Of a stretch of 64,000 nt of DNA, positions 35,020 through 44,617 are shown piece by piece. The DNA comes from JAPWJZ01 sp966211335. Lineage in GTDB: Bacteria > Pseudomonadota > Alphaproteobacteria > Micavibrionales > UBA2020. The translations under genes and the position numbers were made by a program. The notes beneath the pieces are model-generated. The model saw only the letters and a list, made by a program, of their open reading frames with translations. It did not search any database and was not told where the DNA came from. The number at the start of each line of letters is the position of its first letter. The stretch's first letter is position 1. The DNA is taken from positions 1 to 64,000 of the forward strand of contig CBIHNF010000005.1 in assembly GCA_966211335.1 (NCBI GenBank), given 5' to 3'.

Positions 35020-35911
35020 ATGCCGAAAACCCGGCGAAATAATCGGCGAGGTGGTCGATGAATTTGCGCATGCGGGCGCTGAGGTGCCGCTGCTGCTGGT
35101 AGACGGCCTGAATCAGCAGCGGTTCATCCTCGAATTCCGGCAGCAATATCTCGAGGCTGCCCTCGTTAATCTCCCGGCCCACAATAAAGGTCGGCAGCAG
35201 GGTGATGCCGCAGCCATGCACCGCGGCTTCGGCCAGAATGCTGCCATTATCTGTCGCCATGCGGCCCTGCACCGGCTGGTTATGCTTGCGGCCGTTGATG
35301 CGGAAGGTCCAGCTGCGGCCGTCATTCACGCCGTTATAGACAAGGCAGTTGTGCGCGGTTAAATCCTGCGGCTTTTCCGGCCGCCCGTGCTTGGCGATAT
35401 AATCCGGCGATGCGACGACGACGGTGCGGCTTTTGGCGAGGAGGCGCGTCATGAGCGACAACTCTTCCACCTTGCCGATACGGATGGCGATATCGACATC
35501 GTCTTCGGCAATCCCGAGGTTGCGGTCGCCGAGCTCGAGCCGGATGGAGACATCAGGATATTTATCAAGGTAATCGGCGACGGCGGGGCCAAGGAAGCGG
35601 GTGCCGAAGGTGACGGGCGCGGCAAGGCGCAGCGTGCCGACGGGGTTTTCATTGGCAAAGCGCAGCTGCGCCTCCACCTCCGACAATTCTTCCACCAGCC
35701 GCCTTGCGTTATCGAAGTAGACATAGCCGGCATCCGTCAGCTTCACATGCCGGGTCGTCCGTTGCAGCAGGCGGGTGCCGAGGAAGGCTTCCAGATCGCT
35801 GATGCGCTTGCTGACGACGGAATTGGCGATATTGAGCCGCCGCGCCGCCTCCGCAAAACTATGCGTCTCGGCGACGGTCAGGAAGGCGGTGATATTGGCC
35901 AGTTTGTCCAT
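35018..35911 (-). CDS. LysR-family transcriptional regulator
   Basis: 297 residues: N-terminal winged HTH (FLTVAETHSFAEAARRLNIANSVVSKRISDLEAFLGTRLLQRTTR) and a two-lobe effector domain. It is divergent from the pirin and FMN-reductase genes (92-bp gap), the usual arrangement when the regulator controls its neighbours. Its own start is 2 bp from an ATTC-N9-GAAT palindrome. Effector unknown; a quinone or electrophile is a reasonable guess. Confidence 0.93.
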   Translation of the reverse strand: MDKLANITAFLTVAETHSFAEAARRLNIANSVVSKRISDLEAFLGTRLLQRTTRHVKLTDAGYVYFDNARRLVEELSEVEAQLRFANENPVGTLRLAAPVTFGTRFLGPAVADYLDKYPDVSIRLELGDRNLGIAEDDVDIAIRIGKVEELSLMTRLLAKSRTVVVASPDYIAKHGRPEKPQDLTAHNCLVYNGVNDGRSWTFRINGRKHNQPVQGRMATDNGSILAEAAVHGCGITLLPTFIVGREINEGSLEILLPEFEDEPLLIQAVYQQQRHLSARMRKFIDHLADYFAGFSA

Positions 35912-35912
35912 T

Positions 35913-35929
35913 ATTCTAATTTATCGAAT
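35913..35929. promoter_or_regulatory. LysR-type binding site candidate
   Basis: ATTC-N9-GAAT contains the T-N11-A core of LysR-type operators and lies between the divergent lysR and pirin genes. Confidence 0.5.
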
Positions 35930-36003
35930 AATACATTCAATTTAAACAATATTATCTAGATTATGCAGAAGAGTTATATTGAAGATAGAAAAGGAGACAA
36001 ATC

Positions 36004-36708
36004 ATGCAAAAGATCATTTCAGGCGAAAAACGCGGTCAAACGGGCACGGATTGGCTCGAAAGCCATCATTCTTTCTCGTTTGGCGAGTATTACGACCCTA
36101 AAAACATGGGTTTTGGCCCGCTGCGCGTCATAAACGAAGATTTTGTCGATGCCGGCAAGGGTTTCCACACCCATCCGCATGCGAATATGGAGATTATTAC
36201 CTATGTTCTCGAAGGCGAGCTGGAACATAAGGACAGCCTTGGCACCGGCTCCCGCATCCGCCCCGGCGATGTGCAGCTGATGAGCGCGGGCCGCGGCATC
36301 CAGCATTCCGAGTTCAACCCCTCGCCGGAGAACCCCGTCCACCTGCTGCAGATCTGGATCATGCCGGATGAAACCGGCACGCAGCCCGGATACCAGCAGA
36401 CGACGTTTCCGGCCGCTGAAATTGAAAATGGGTTGCGCCTTGTTGTCTCGCCGACGGGGGAGAATGGCTCCCTCACCATCCGGCAGGATGCGAAGCTTTG
36501 GGTCACGCGGCTTGCGCCAGAAAAATCGGTTTCTCTGGAAATTGATAAACGCAAGAAGTATTGGTTCCAGGTTGCCCGTGGTAAGGTCGATATCCGCGGC
36601 GCCGCCCTCAAGGCCGGTGACGCGCTGGCACTGGCGGACGAGGCGGGCGTGGCCGAGATTCACGCGGCCAATAATGCCGAACTTGTCATCTTCGAACTGC
36701 CGCAGTAA
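36004..36708 (+). CDS. Pirin-family protein (YhhW-like)
   Basis: 234-residue bicupin. The N-terminal cupin carries the metal-binding motif FHTHPHANMEIITYV with the usual two histidines and downstream Glu; the KDSLGTGSRIRPGDVQLMSAGRGIQHSE block is diagnostic. Family members show quercetin 2,3-dioxygenase activity or act as redox-sensing regulators. AAAGGAG precedes the ATG. It opens an operon with the FMN reductase and is divergent from lysR. Confidence 0.92.
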   Translation: MQKIISGEKRGQTGTDWLESHHSFSFGEYYDPKNMGFGPLRVINEDFVDAGKGFHTHPHANMEIITYVLEGELEHKDSLGTGSRIRPGDVQLMSAGRGIQHSEFNPSPENPVHLLQIWIMPDETGTQPGYQQTTFPAAEIENGLRLVVSPTGENGSLTIRQDAKLWVTRLAPEKSVSLEIDKRKKYWFQVARGKVDIRGAALKAGDALALADEAGVAEIHAANNAELVIFELPQ

Positions 36709-36721
36709 CGGGAGATATACC

Positions 36722-37303
36722 ATGGCACAAATCAAAATCCTCGCCTTCGCGGGTTCCACGCGCGAGCAGTCGCTGAACAAGAAACTCATCCGCATCGCCG
36801 CGCGCGGCGCGGCGGAGGCGGGGGCGGAGGTGACGCTGATTGATCTTCGCGACTACCCCATGCCGCTGTATGACGGCGACTATGAAGATGCCTCCGGCCT
36901 GCCGCCAAAAGCGCTGGAGCTGAAAAAACTTTTCCTGAGCCATGACGGGCTGCTGATTTCCGCGCCGGAATACAACAGCGGCTATTCGGCCGTGCTGAAA
37001 AACGCGATCGACTGGGTGTCGCGCCCGTCGGAGGAGGGGGAGAAGGCCTTCGCCGCCTTCGGTGGGAAATACGCGGCACTGATGTCGGCATCGCCGGGCG
37101 GCCTTGGCGGCATCCGCTGCCTCTACCAGCTGCGCGAGATGCTGCAGAATATCACCATCACGGTCATGCCGCGCATGCAGGCGCTGCCGCAGGCGCATAA
37201 CGCCTTCGACGATGCGGGCGCGCTGAAAGACGAGAAAATGGCGAAATCCGTCACCTCGCTCGGGGCGGAGCTTGTGGCCACATTGAAGAAAATGAAAGCT
37301 TAA
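36722..37303 (+). CDS. NADPH-dependent FMN reductase / quinone reductase
   Basis: 193-residue flavodoxin-fold reductase: the FMN-phosphate site is GSTREQSLNKKL, and PEYNSGYSAVLKNAIDW is the second family signature. It likely reduces quinones or FMN with NADPH. GGGAGATATACC lies before the ATG at 36722; it follows the pirin gene after 13 bp, so the two are an operon. A longer reading from 36368 is out of register with the pirin gene and unlikely. Confidence 0.92.
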   Translation: MAQIKILAFAGSTREQSLNKKLIRIAARGAAEAGAEVTLIDLRDYPMPLYDGDYEDASGLPPKALELKKLFLSHDGLLISAPEYNSGYSAVLKNAIDWVSRPSEEGEKAFAAFGGKYAALMSASPGGLGGIRCLYQLREMLQNITITVMPRMQALPQAHNAFDDAGALKDEKMAKSVTSLGAELVATLKKMKA

Positions 37304-37323
37304 GGGACAACCGCGGAAGGCAA

Positions 37324-38652
37324 ATGAAGGACAGGCCCACCCTGCTGGAAGGCGACGTCGGGGCGCATTTGCGCCGCCTCGCGCTGCCGCTTGCCTGGGG
37401 CATGCTGTCGATGACGTCTTTCTCCGTCGCGGACACCTTCTTCATCTCCCGCCTTGGCACGCAGTACCTTGCCGCGCTCGGCTTCTCGCTGCCGGTCGTC
37501 ATGTTCTTCATGGGTATTATCTTCGGCATTTCGGTCGGCACCACTTCCGCCGTCTCCCGCGCTTTCGGCAGCGGCGATTTTCCGAAGCAGCAGCGGCTTT
37601 CGACCGATGCGGTGACGCTGACCGCCGTCGTTATTCTTATCGCATCCGTCATCGGCTTCTTCGCGCAGGATGCTATTTTCCGCCGCATGGGCGCGACGCC
37701 CGATTTAATGCCGCTCATCCGTTCCTATATGAACATCTGGTACATCGGCATGCCGTTCATTGGCGTCATGATGGTCGGCAATTCCTGCATCCGCGCGACG
37801 GGGGACACGCGTTTCGTCTCCCATATGCTGACGCTGCTCTCCGTCATCAACATCGTTCTCGACCCCTGCCTGATTTTCGGCCTCGGGCCCTTCCCGAAGA
37901 TGGGCCTGGCCGGCGCGGCGGCAACGCACGTTGTCGCCAGCTATGTCACCTGCATGGTGTCGATGTATTTCATCATCTTCAAACGCAAGATCGTGCGCAC
38001 CGACCTTATCATCCACCCGCACCTGCTGGAATCGTGGAAGAAGGTGCTGCATGTGGCGGTGCCTGCCATCATCAGCAACCAGATCGCGCCCATTTCCGCC
38101 GCCATCATCACCTGGATGGCCTCGGGCTTCGGGCGGGAAGCGGTGGCAGCGCTTGGCGTCGCCAGCCGGATTGAGAGTCTCGCGATTTTGGTTTTCTACG
38201 CCATGGGGGCCAGCGTTTCCATTTTCACCGGCCAGAACTTCGGGGCCGGCAACTACGGGCGCATTCAGGAAGTGACGGCGACGGGCTCCCGCTACGCGCT
38301 GATGTGGGGCGGGATCATGGCGGCAATCCTTTGGGTTTTCGCCTACCGCATCCCCGTGCTGTTTGACGGCAATCCGGAGGTGATCGCCTATACCGCGCAT
38401 TACCTGCGCTGGGTGCCTGTCAGCTATGGTGCCATGGGCACCATGATCGTCGCCAACGCCGCCCTGAACGCCATGGGCCGCCCGTTCGAGGCGACGACGC
38501 TGATCTTGCTGAAAGCCATCATCATCTATGTGCCGCTGGCCTATTTCCTGCAGGAGAGCTGGGGCTTTCAGGGCATCCTTATCGCGCTGATGGGCACGAA
38601 CTTTATCGTCGGCCTTATCACTTATTTCTGGAACAAGGAGGTTGCGTCCTGA
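37324..38652 (+). CDS. MATE-family efflux transporter
   Basis: 442 residues with about twelve membrane segments in two similar halves, cation-coupled drug/metabolite exporter. Markers are the GTQYLAALGFSLPV, ATGDTRF and AALNAMGRPFEA segments. GGAAGG precedes the ATG. Its stop overlaps the start of the FAD oxidoreductase gene (TGATG), so they are co-translated. It starts 20 bp after the FMN reductase. Confidence 0.93.
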   Translation: MKDRPTLLEGDVGAHLRRLALPLAWGMLSMTSFSVADTFFISRLGTQYLAALGFSLPVVMFFMGIIFGISVGTTSAVSRAFGSGDFPKQQRLSTDAVTLTAVVILIASVIGFFAQDAIFRRMGATPDLMPLIRSYMNIWYIGMPFIGVMMVGNSCIRATGDTRFVSHMLTLLSVINIVLDPCLIFGLGPFPKMGLAGAAATHVVASYVTCMVSMYFIIFKRKIVRTDLIIHPHLLESWKKVLHVAVPAIISNQIAPISAAIITWMASGFGREAVAALGVASRIESLAILVFYAMGASVSIFTGQNFGAGNYGRIQEVTATGSRYALMWGGIMAAILWVFAYRIPVLFDGNPEVIAYTAHYLRWVPVSYGAMGTMIVANAALNAMGRPFEATTLILLKAIIIYVPLAYFLQESWGFQGILIALMGTNFIVGLITYFWNKEVAS

Positions 38653-39950
38653 TGCAACGTTTGAAAATTGCCGTCATCGGCACCGGCGTTGCCGGCAACG
38701 GCGCCGCGTGGCTGCTGAACACCGCGCATGATATTACCGTCTACGAAAAGAATGATTACACCGGCGGCCATTCCAATACCGTTGTCACGCCGCACGGCAC
38801 CAAGGTTGATACCGGCTTTATCGTCTACAACCTTGCAACCTATCCCAATTTCATCGCGCTGATGAAAGCGCTGAATGTCGACACGCGGGAAAGCAATATG
38901 TCCTTCGCCGTGTCGCTGAATGACGGCGGGCTTGAATATTCCGGCGACAGTATCAATACCTTGTTCGTGCAGCGGCGCAACCTGCTGCGCCCGCGCTTCC
39001 ACCGCATGTGGATGGATATTATCCGCTTCTACCGCGAAGCGCCGGAATTCCTCGCCGCCAACCCCGCGACCACGCTGACTCTGGGCGATTACCTGAAGGC
39101 GGAAAACTACGGCCCCGGCTTTACCGACGAACACCTTCTGCCGATGGGCGCCGCCATCTGGTCGATGACGCGGGATGGCATGGCGGAATTCCCGCTGCAC
39201 AGCTTTATCCGCTTCTTCAAAAACCACGGACTTTTGACGCTCACGAACCGCCCGCAATGGCGCACCGTCATTGGCGGCAGTCAGGCCTATGTGGCAAAAC
39301 TGACCGCAGGTTTCAAAGACAAAATCCGCCACAACTGCCCGGCCGTGCGTGTCGTGCGTGAAAACGGCAAAGTCATCGTGCACGATGCCAAGGGCGGCAG
39401 CGAGGTCTACGACCATGTCGTTATCGCAGCCCATGCGGATGAAGCGCTTGCCATGCTGGCGCAGCCGACGGCCGATGAAACGCGCATCCTCGGCGCCATC
39501 AAATACAGCGAAAACCGCGCCCTGCTGCATAGCGATGAAGCGCTCATGCCGCGGCTTAAAAAATCATGGGCGAGCTGGAATTACCTTGGCGTCACCAATA
39601 CCGCCAAACCCGCCGTTTCGCTGTCTTACTGGATGAACCGGCTGCAGTCGATTGACAATGCCGAGCCGCTCTTCGTCTCCCTCAACCCGCTGCAGGAGCC
39701 GAAGGCAATCATCCGCGAAATTACCTACCATCACCCGATCTTCGATCGCGGCGCGATCGAGGCGCAGCAGCACGTCGGCAAAATCCAAGGCACCGGCGGC
39801 GTCTGGTTCTGCGGCTCCTACACAGGGTATGGCTTTCACGAAGACGCGCTGGCCTCCGGCCTCACGGTGGCCGAGAATTTCGGCGTGAAGCGGCCCTGGG
39901 TGATCGAGGAATCATCGCCCGCCGCCGGCCATACACGCAAAACCGCATGA
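38652..39950 (+). CDS. FAD-dependent oxidoreductase (COG2907, amine-oxidase-like)
   Basis: 432 residues with the dinucleotide-binding IGTGVAGNGAAWLLN and the following ExxxxxGGHSNT. This COG2907 family is usually encoded next to DUF1365 and cyclopropane-fatty-acid synthase genes, exactly as here, and is thought to act on membrane lipid acyl chains. Overlaps the MATE gene by one base and DUF1365 by four. Confidence 0.9.
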   Translation: MQRLKIAVIGTGVAGNGAAWLLNTAHDITVYEKNDYTGGHSNTVVTPHGTKVDTGFIVYNLATYPNFIALMKALNVDTRESNMSFAVSLNDGGLEYSGDSINTLFVQRRNLLRPRFHRMWMDIIRFYREAPEFLAANPATTLTLGDYLKAENYGPGFTDEHLLPMGAAIWSMTRDGMAEFPLHSFIRFFKNHGLLTLTNRPQWRTVIGGSQAYVAKLTAGFKDKIRHNCPAVRVVRENGKVIVHDAKGGSEVYDHVVIAAHADEALAMLAQPTADETRILGAIKYSENRALLHSDEALMPRLKKSWASWNYLGVTNTAKPAVSLSYWMNRLQSIDNAEPLFVSLNPLQEPKAIIREITYHHPIFDRGAIEAQQHVGKIQGTGGVWFCGSYTGYGFHEDALASGLTVAENFGVKRPWVIEESSPAAGHTRKTA

Positions 39951-40705
39951 CGAATTCCTGCATCTATTTCGGCGGCACCACCCACCAGCGCCTCCGGCCC
40001 TTCCGCCACGGTTTCCGCTATCGGTTGTTCATGCTGTTCATCGATCTTGATGAAACGGAAAAGTTGCAGGCGGCGGCAAAAATAATCTCCTACAACCGCT
40101 TCAATATTTTCGGCATCTATGACCGCGACCATGCAACGCGTGACGGCTCCTCCATGAAATCCTGGGTGCTGGAACATGCGGCGAAACGCGGTGTTGATTT
40201 GACAGGCGGCAAGATTTTCATGCTCGCCTTCCCGCGCCTGTTTGGCTATGTCTTCAACCCGCTCACCATGTACTTCTGCCGCAATGCGGCGGGCGAGCTG
40301 GTGGCGGTATTGTACGAGGTGAAAAACACCTTCGGCGACCAGCACGGCTACTTCATGCCCGTGACGCAGGAGGGGGAGGTGGTGTCGCAGCATGCGCACC
40401 TGAAGGAATTCCACGTCTCGCCCTTCCTCGATATCGCCGGCAAATATGATTTCACCTTGAAGGACCCCGGCGAGAAGCTTGCATTGCTCATCCGCCATAC
40501 GGATGATGCCGGCGACCTGCTGCTGGCGACATGGAACGGCCGACGGGCGAATCTGACATTTTGGAACCTTATGAAGGCTCTGGTGTTATTCCCTTTCCAG
40601 GCTTTCTACGTTGTATTCGCCATTCACTGGCAGGCGCTCATTCTTTGGATAAAAGGGGCTAAATACCACCCGCATCCGGCGCCGCCGACCGACGACGTCA
40701 CTTGA
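39947..40705 (+). CDS. DUF1365 family protein
   Basis: 252 residues. The family pattern (N-terminal GGTTHQRLRPFRHGFRYRLFMLFIDLDE, then FGYVFNPLTMYFC and DQHGYFMPV) is clear. Its biochemical role is unproved; it is consistently tied to the COG2907 oxidoreductase and Cfa-type methyltransferases, so a role in fatty-acyl modification is likely. Four-base overlap with the preceding gene. Confidence 0.9.
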   Translation: MTNSCIYFGGTTHQRLRPFRHGFRYRLFMLFIDLDETEKLQAAAKIISYNRFNIFGIYDRDHATRDGSSMKSWVLEHAAKRGVDLTGGKIFMLAFPRLFGYVFNPLTMYFCRNAAGELVAVLYEVKNTFGDQHGYFMPVTQEGEVVSQHAHLKEFHVSPFLDIAGKYDFTLKDPGEKLALLIRHTDDAGDLLLATWNGRRANLTFWNLMKALVLFPFQAFYVVFAIHWQALILWIKGAKYHPHPAPPTDDVT

Positions 40706-40797
40706 ATCTAGCTGTTGAAAGACGACCTGATAATTTTTAAACTGACCTCCATACACCCCGAATACCGGAGCCACCCCTGCCGACGGACACAAACAGC

Positions 40798-42018
40798 ATG
40801 ACCTCCGACGCCGCCATCGATGCGCTGCACGCGATGCAGTACAAGCCTACGCACGCCTTGCGCTTTTTGCTGAACCTCACTGCCACCTGGCAGCACGGCA
40901 TTGCGCATGTGCAGTTGCCGAACGGGGAGATGCTGCTGTTCAAGGGCACAAAGCCGGGGCCGGAAGCAACCCTGCGCCTGCATCATGACCGCTTCGCGCG
41001 CCGCTGCCTGCTGGGCGGGCAGCTGGGTTTCTGCGAAAGCTACATCGACGGCGACTGGTCCAGCCCCGACCCCGCGAAATGGATGGAGCTGTTTTTGCTG
41101 AACGAGCCGCAGATGCAGCAAAGCCTGATGGGCAAGCCGATCCCCCGCGCGCTCATGAAATTTGCCAGCGCATTCCGCAGCAACACGCGGAAGGGTTCGC
41201 GCAAAAACATCAGCGCGCATTACGACCTTGGCAACAGCTTCTATGCCTTCTGGCTTGATCCTTCCATGACCTATTCATCGGCGTTGTTTGCAGATGAAAA
41301 AATGTCGCTGGAGGCAGCGCAAGAAAACAAGTACCGCACGCTCGCCACGCGCCTTGGCATCCAGCCGGAACATCATGTGCTGGAAATCGGCTGCGGCTGG
41401 GGCGGCTTTGCCGAATTCATCGCCAAAAACATCGGCGCGCGCGTGACCGCCATCACCATTTCAAAAGAACAATACGCTTATGCGCAGGACCGCATTGCGA
41501 AGGCGGGGTTTTCAGATCGCGTCAAAATCCTCTTTAAAGACTACCGCGACCTGAAGGGAAAGTACGACCGCATCGTCTCCATCGAAATGGTGGAAGCGGT
41601 GGGGGAGGAATTCTGGCCCGTTTATTTCAAGACGCTGTCCGACTGCCTCGTCCCCGGCGGCAAGGCGGGGCTGCAGGCGATAACGATTGACGAAGGCTGG
41701 TTCGCCGATTACCGCAACACGGCGGACTTCATCCAGAAATACATCTTCCCCGGCGGTATGCTGCCGACGAAAAGCATTATCCGCCGCGAAGCAGAAACGG
41801 CGGGTATGCATCTTGAAAGCATGGAAGGCTTCGGCCTTGATTACGCACGCACGCTGCGCCTCTGGCAGGATAAATTTCAGGCCAGCTGGCCGCAGATTTC
41901 CGCGCTCGGTTTTGACGAAAAATTCAAGAGGACGTGGGAGCTGTACCTTGCCTATTGCGAAGCAGGCTTTTACGCCCGCACGATCGACGTCGTGCATGCG
42001 GTGCTCACCAAATATTAG
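40798..42018 (+). CDS. cfa: Cyclopropane-fatty-acyl-phospholipid synthase family protein
   Basis: 406-residue SAM-dependent methyltransferase that methylenates unsaturated acyl chains of membrane phospholipids. Diagnostic blocks: ISAHYDLGNSFYAFWLDPSMTYSSALF, the SAM site VLEIGCGWGGFAEF, and YIFPGGMLPT. Together with the COG2907 oxidoreductase and DUF1365 genes it forms the known lipid-modification cluster; alternative methylated or furan fatty acid products are possible. No strong ribosome-binding site is visible before the ATG. Confidence 0.92.
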   Translation: MTSDAAIDALHAMQYKPTHALRFLLNLTATWQHGIAHVQLPNGEMLLFKGTKPGPEATLRLHHDRFARRCLLGGQLGFCESYIDGDWSSPDPAKWMELFLLNEPQMQQSLMGKPIPRALMKFASAFRSNTRKGSRKNISAHYDLGNSFYAFWLDPSMTYSSALFADEKMSLEAAQENKYRTLATRLGIQPEHHVLEIGCGWGGFAEFIAKNIGARVTAITISKEQYAYAQDRIAKAGFSDRVKILFKDYRDLKGKYDRIVSIEMVEAVGEEFWPVYFKTLSDCLVPGGKAGLQAITIDEGWFADYRNTADFIQKYIFPGGMLPTKSIIRREAETAGMHLESMEGFGLDYARTLRLWQDKFQASWPQISALGFDEKFKRTWELYLAYCEAGFYARTIDVVHAVLTKY

Positions 42019-42026
42019 GCGAAATA

Positions 42027-42470
42027 TTAAGCTTCGACCTTTTTGCGGATGAAACGCAGCACGGCGCCGAGGACCGGCAGGTGCTCGTACAAGCCGCTCG
42101 CGGCATCCCAGAAATCAAGGTGGCTTTCGACCTTGCCTGACGTATCAAACAGCACGTCGCTCATGCCCTCGACGGTGACGGGCTCGCCCTTGCCGCCGAC
42201 GCGGTAGATAAATTTCCAGCGTAAATAAGCCTGCCTGTCGTGGTTATCGCTCCAGCCATAGCTGTTGATGGTGAAGTCCGGCGCGCCGACGGTCTTGAAC
42301 ATATCGTCGAAAACTTTTGTGATGTGCGCCGTGCCGCGCGCGTCGTTGAAAGGGTCCTTGAACCGCGCATCCGGCATAAATACGTCGTCGATGTTCTTCA
42401 GCGTTTCGGGCGTCAGCGTTTCATAGAATTTGATATAGCGCTGCAGCGCGGCGTCAAGTGCGTGTGGCAT
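42027..42470 (-). CDS. NTF2/SnoaL-like protein
   Basis: 147-residue cone-shaped alpha+beta fold protein: PDARFKDPFNDARG and SYGWSDNHDRQAYLRWKFIYR fit the SnoaL/NTF2 pattern. It is convergent with cfa (8-bp gap) and follows the SDR gene in the same operon; such small proteins commonly accompany Cfa/SDR clusters. Catalytic role unknown. Confidence 0.83.
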   Translation of the reverse strand: MPHALDAALQRYIKFYETLTPETLKNIDDVFMPDARFKDPFNDARGTAHITKVFDDMFKTVGAPDFTINSYGWSDNHDRQAYLRWKFIYRVGGKGEPVTVEGMSDVLFDTSGKVESHLDFWDAASGLYEHLPVLGAVLRFIRKKVEA

Positions 42471-42471
42471 G

Positions 42472-43254
42472 TCAGGCTTTCGGTTTTTTCATGGCAAGGC
42501 GCGCCGCCGCCTGATAGGCGCGGTCGGGCAACAGGCCCAGCAGCTTGAGCAAAAAGGCAAAGCGCCGCGGGAAGGTGATTTCAAACCGGCTCGAGGATAG
42601 CCCCTTCACAATACGGGCCGCCGCATCGCCCGCATCCATCAGGAAGGGCATGGGGAAATCGTTTTTCGCGGTCAGCGGCGTGCGCACGAAACCGGGGTTG
42701 ATGACCTGCACTTTAATGCCATGCTCGTGCCCCATAATCGCCAGCGCCTCGGTAAAGTTGATCAGTCCCGCCTTTGACGCGCCATAGCCCAGCGAATAGG
42801 GCAGGCCGCGATAGCCCGCGACGGAGGAGACGATGGCGAGATGGCCTTTTTTGCGGCGGATGAAATAAGGCAGTAGCCCCTCGACGCAATGGGCGGTGCC
42901 GGTGAGGTTCAGGTTCACCTGCGCTGCGACATTGTCGCTGTTGAAGGTTTCGAGCGGTTCGGAGACATAGGAGCCCGCGTTTAAAATCGCAAGGTAAATC
43001 GGGCCGATGGTGCTTTCAATTTTGTCGACGACGCCCTTGATGCCGGGCTTGTCGGTAATGTCGCCCTGCAGCGGAATGATGCGGCCTTTGAATTCCGCGC
43101 CTAGCTTGCCCATATGCGCCAGCCCATCGGGGCTCCGGGCGGTGATGACAACGTCCCAGCCCTCCTGCGCCAGTGCAATCGCCGTCGCAGCGCCGATGCC
43201 TGTCGAGGCGCCGGTGATCCAGGCAATCGGGTTTTTAGCGGGGGCGTCAGCCAT
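42472..43254 (-). CDS. Short-chain dehydrogenase/reductase
   Basis: 260 residues, classical SDR: TGASTGIGAATA coenzyme motif, NAG at ILNAGSYVS, catalytic Ser in AIVSSVAGYRG and YGASKAG (YxxxK). ATG 43252-43254 opens MADAPAKNPIAWITGAS; the region upstream does not look like part of the protein. Its stop lies one base from the NTF2-like gene start, so the two form an operon. Confidence 0.93.
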   Translation of the reverse strand: MADAPAKNPIAWITGASTGIGAATAIALAQEGWDVVITARSPDGLAHMGKLGAEFKGRIIPLQGDITDKPGIKGVVDKIESTIGPIYLAILNAGSYVSEPLETFNSDNVAAQVNLNLTGTAHCVEGLLPYFIRRKKGHLAIVSSVAGYRGLPYSLGYGASKAGLINFTEALAIMGHEHGIKVQVINPGFVRTPLTAKNDFPMPFLMDAGDAAARIVKGLSSSRFEITFPRRFAFLLKLLGLLPDRAYQAAARLAMKKPKA

Positions 43255-43312
43255 GGGACTAATATAAGGCACCAGTGCCTTTTTTGACAGGGGAACAGGC
43301 GGTTGCCATAAG

Positions 43313-44560
43313 TTACCCGAAGCGCCGCAGGCTGTCATAGCCAAGGCCAAGCGCGACGGAGGACAGCTTGTTTTCCTCCGAAAACTGCGCGGCGGGGAAG
43401 CGTTTACGGATCATCGCCTTCAGGATCGGCGTCTCGGTCGGCCCGCCGGTTAAAATGATGGTTTCAATGCGTTCCGCCGCAACGCCCGCGCCGTCAAGGC
43501 ATTCATCCATCGCGGTTTCTATCTTGTCGACCTGCGTTTCCGCTGCGCCGTCAAAATTGTCACGGGTGAGAGGCAGATGAAAGCCATTCTCAACAAAACT
43601 CAAATCCGCATCACAGACGTCTTCCGACGTCAGCGTAATCTTGGCGTCTTCCACCGCGGCAAGCACGCGGTGGCCGATTTCCTGCTCGACCGCTTTGAGG
43701 AAACGCGAAAAATGTTTCGCGTCATGCGATTCCGCCATGATGTCTTTCAGCATCTTCTTGGTTTTCGGCGTGTACAGGAAGTTGATCTTCGACCATTCGG
43801 AAAAATCATGGAAGGGCGAGGCGGGGACATGCAGTTTCTTTTCGCCGTAAGTGGAGCGCGAGCCAAAAGCCGGCATAAAGCTGCCAAGGCTGAAGCCCTT
43901 ATCGAAATCATTGCCGCCCGTGCGCACGCCGGCATTGCCAAGAATGTCGCCGCTGCGGTCGGCCTTGGCAGCATGCGCCTTCGCGACGCGGATAACCGTA
44001 AAGTCGGAGGTACCGCCACCGATATCGACGACTAGGGCAAGCTTTTCGATTTCAATTTTCTGCTCATGCGCGAAGGCCGCGGCAATCGGCTCGAACTGGA
44101 AGGTGACATTTTTAAAGCCTTGCGCCTTCGCAATCGCCGCCAGCTGGTCTTCCGCCCGCGCATCCGCCGCATCATCGCCATCGATGAAGTGGACGGGGCG
44201 ACCCATGACGACCTCGGTCAGCGAAACATCCGCCGCCCCTTCGCCGGTGCGCTTCAGGTGGCCGATAAAATCGCCGATGATATCTTCAAAGCGGCGCAGC
44301 TTGCCGTTCACAACCGTGCCCTGTTCCATGAGGCTGGTGCCGAGGATGCGTTTCAGGCTGCGCATAAAGCGGCCTTCTTCGCCTTCAAAAAACAGCTTCT
44401 GCGCTCTACGGCCGAAAACGGCTGGGTGGGTGGTGGCATAGAAAATCGCGCTCGGCAGCGTGTTGCTGCCGTCTTCCACGGGCAGCAGGCGCACATCGCC
44501 TTTGTCGCCGGTCGCAATCGCCGAGTTGGAGGTGCCAAAATCGATGCCGCAGAACGTCAT
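43313..44560 (-). CDS. Hsp70-family ATPase without substrate-binding domain (YegD-like)
   Basis: 415 residues starting MTFCGIDFGTSNSAIA, which is the phosphate-1 motif of Hsp70/actin-fold ATPases; VVDIGGGTSDFTV and LTGGPTETPILK are the second phosphate and adenosine motifs. The length shows that the C-terminal substrate-binding domain is missing, as in YegD-type chaperone homologues. Chosen start at ATG 44558-44560. It lies 57 bp downstream of the agmatinase-family gene on the same strand. Confidence 0.88.
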   Translation of the reverse strand: MTFCGIDFGTSNSAIATGDKGDVRLLPVEDGSNTLPSAIFYATTHPAVFGRRAQKLFFEGEEGRFMRSLKRILGTSLMEQGTVVNGKLRRFEDIIGDFIGHLKRTGEGAADVSLTEVVMGRPVHFIDGDDAADARAEDQLAAIAKAQGFKNVTFQFEPIAAAFAHEQKIEIEKLALVVDIGGGTSDFTVIRVAKAHAAKADRSGDILGNAGVRTGGNDFDKGFSLGSFMPAFGSRSTYGEKKLHVPASPFHDFSEWSKINFLYTPKTKKMLKDIMAESHDAKHFSRFLKAVEQEIGHRVLAAVEDAKITLTSEDVCDADLSFVENGFHLPLTRDNFDGAAETQVDKIETAMDECLDGAGVAAERIETIILTGGPTETPILKAMIRKRFPAAQFSEENKLSSVALGLGYDSLRRFG

Positions 44561-44617
44561 GTCGCACCCCCTTGTTTTTGGCAAAGCAACGCTTTTAGAC
44601 CCCGCGGGGCAGAGTCG

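Noticed and set aside
36368..37303. Extended frame fused to the FMN reductase
   Set aside because: The extra N-terminal part is an out-of-frame reading of the pirin gene; ATG 36722 with its ribosome-binding site is the start.
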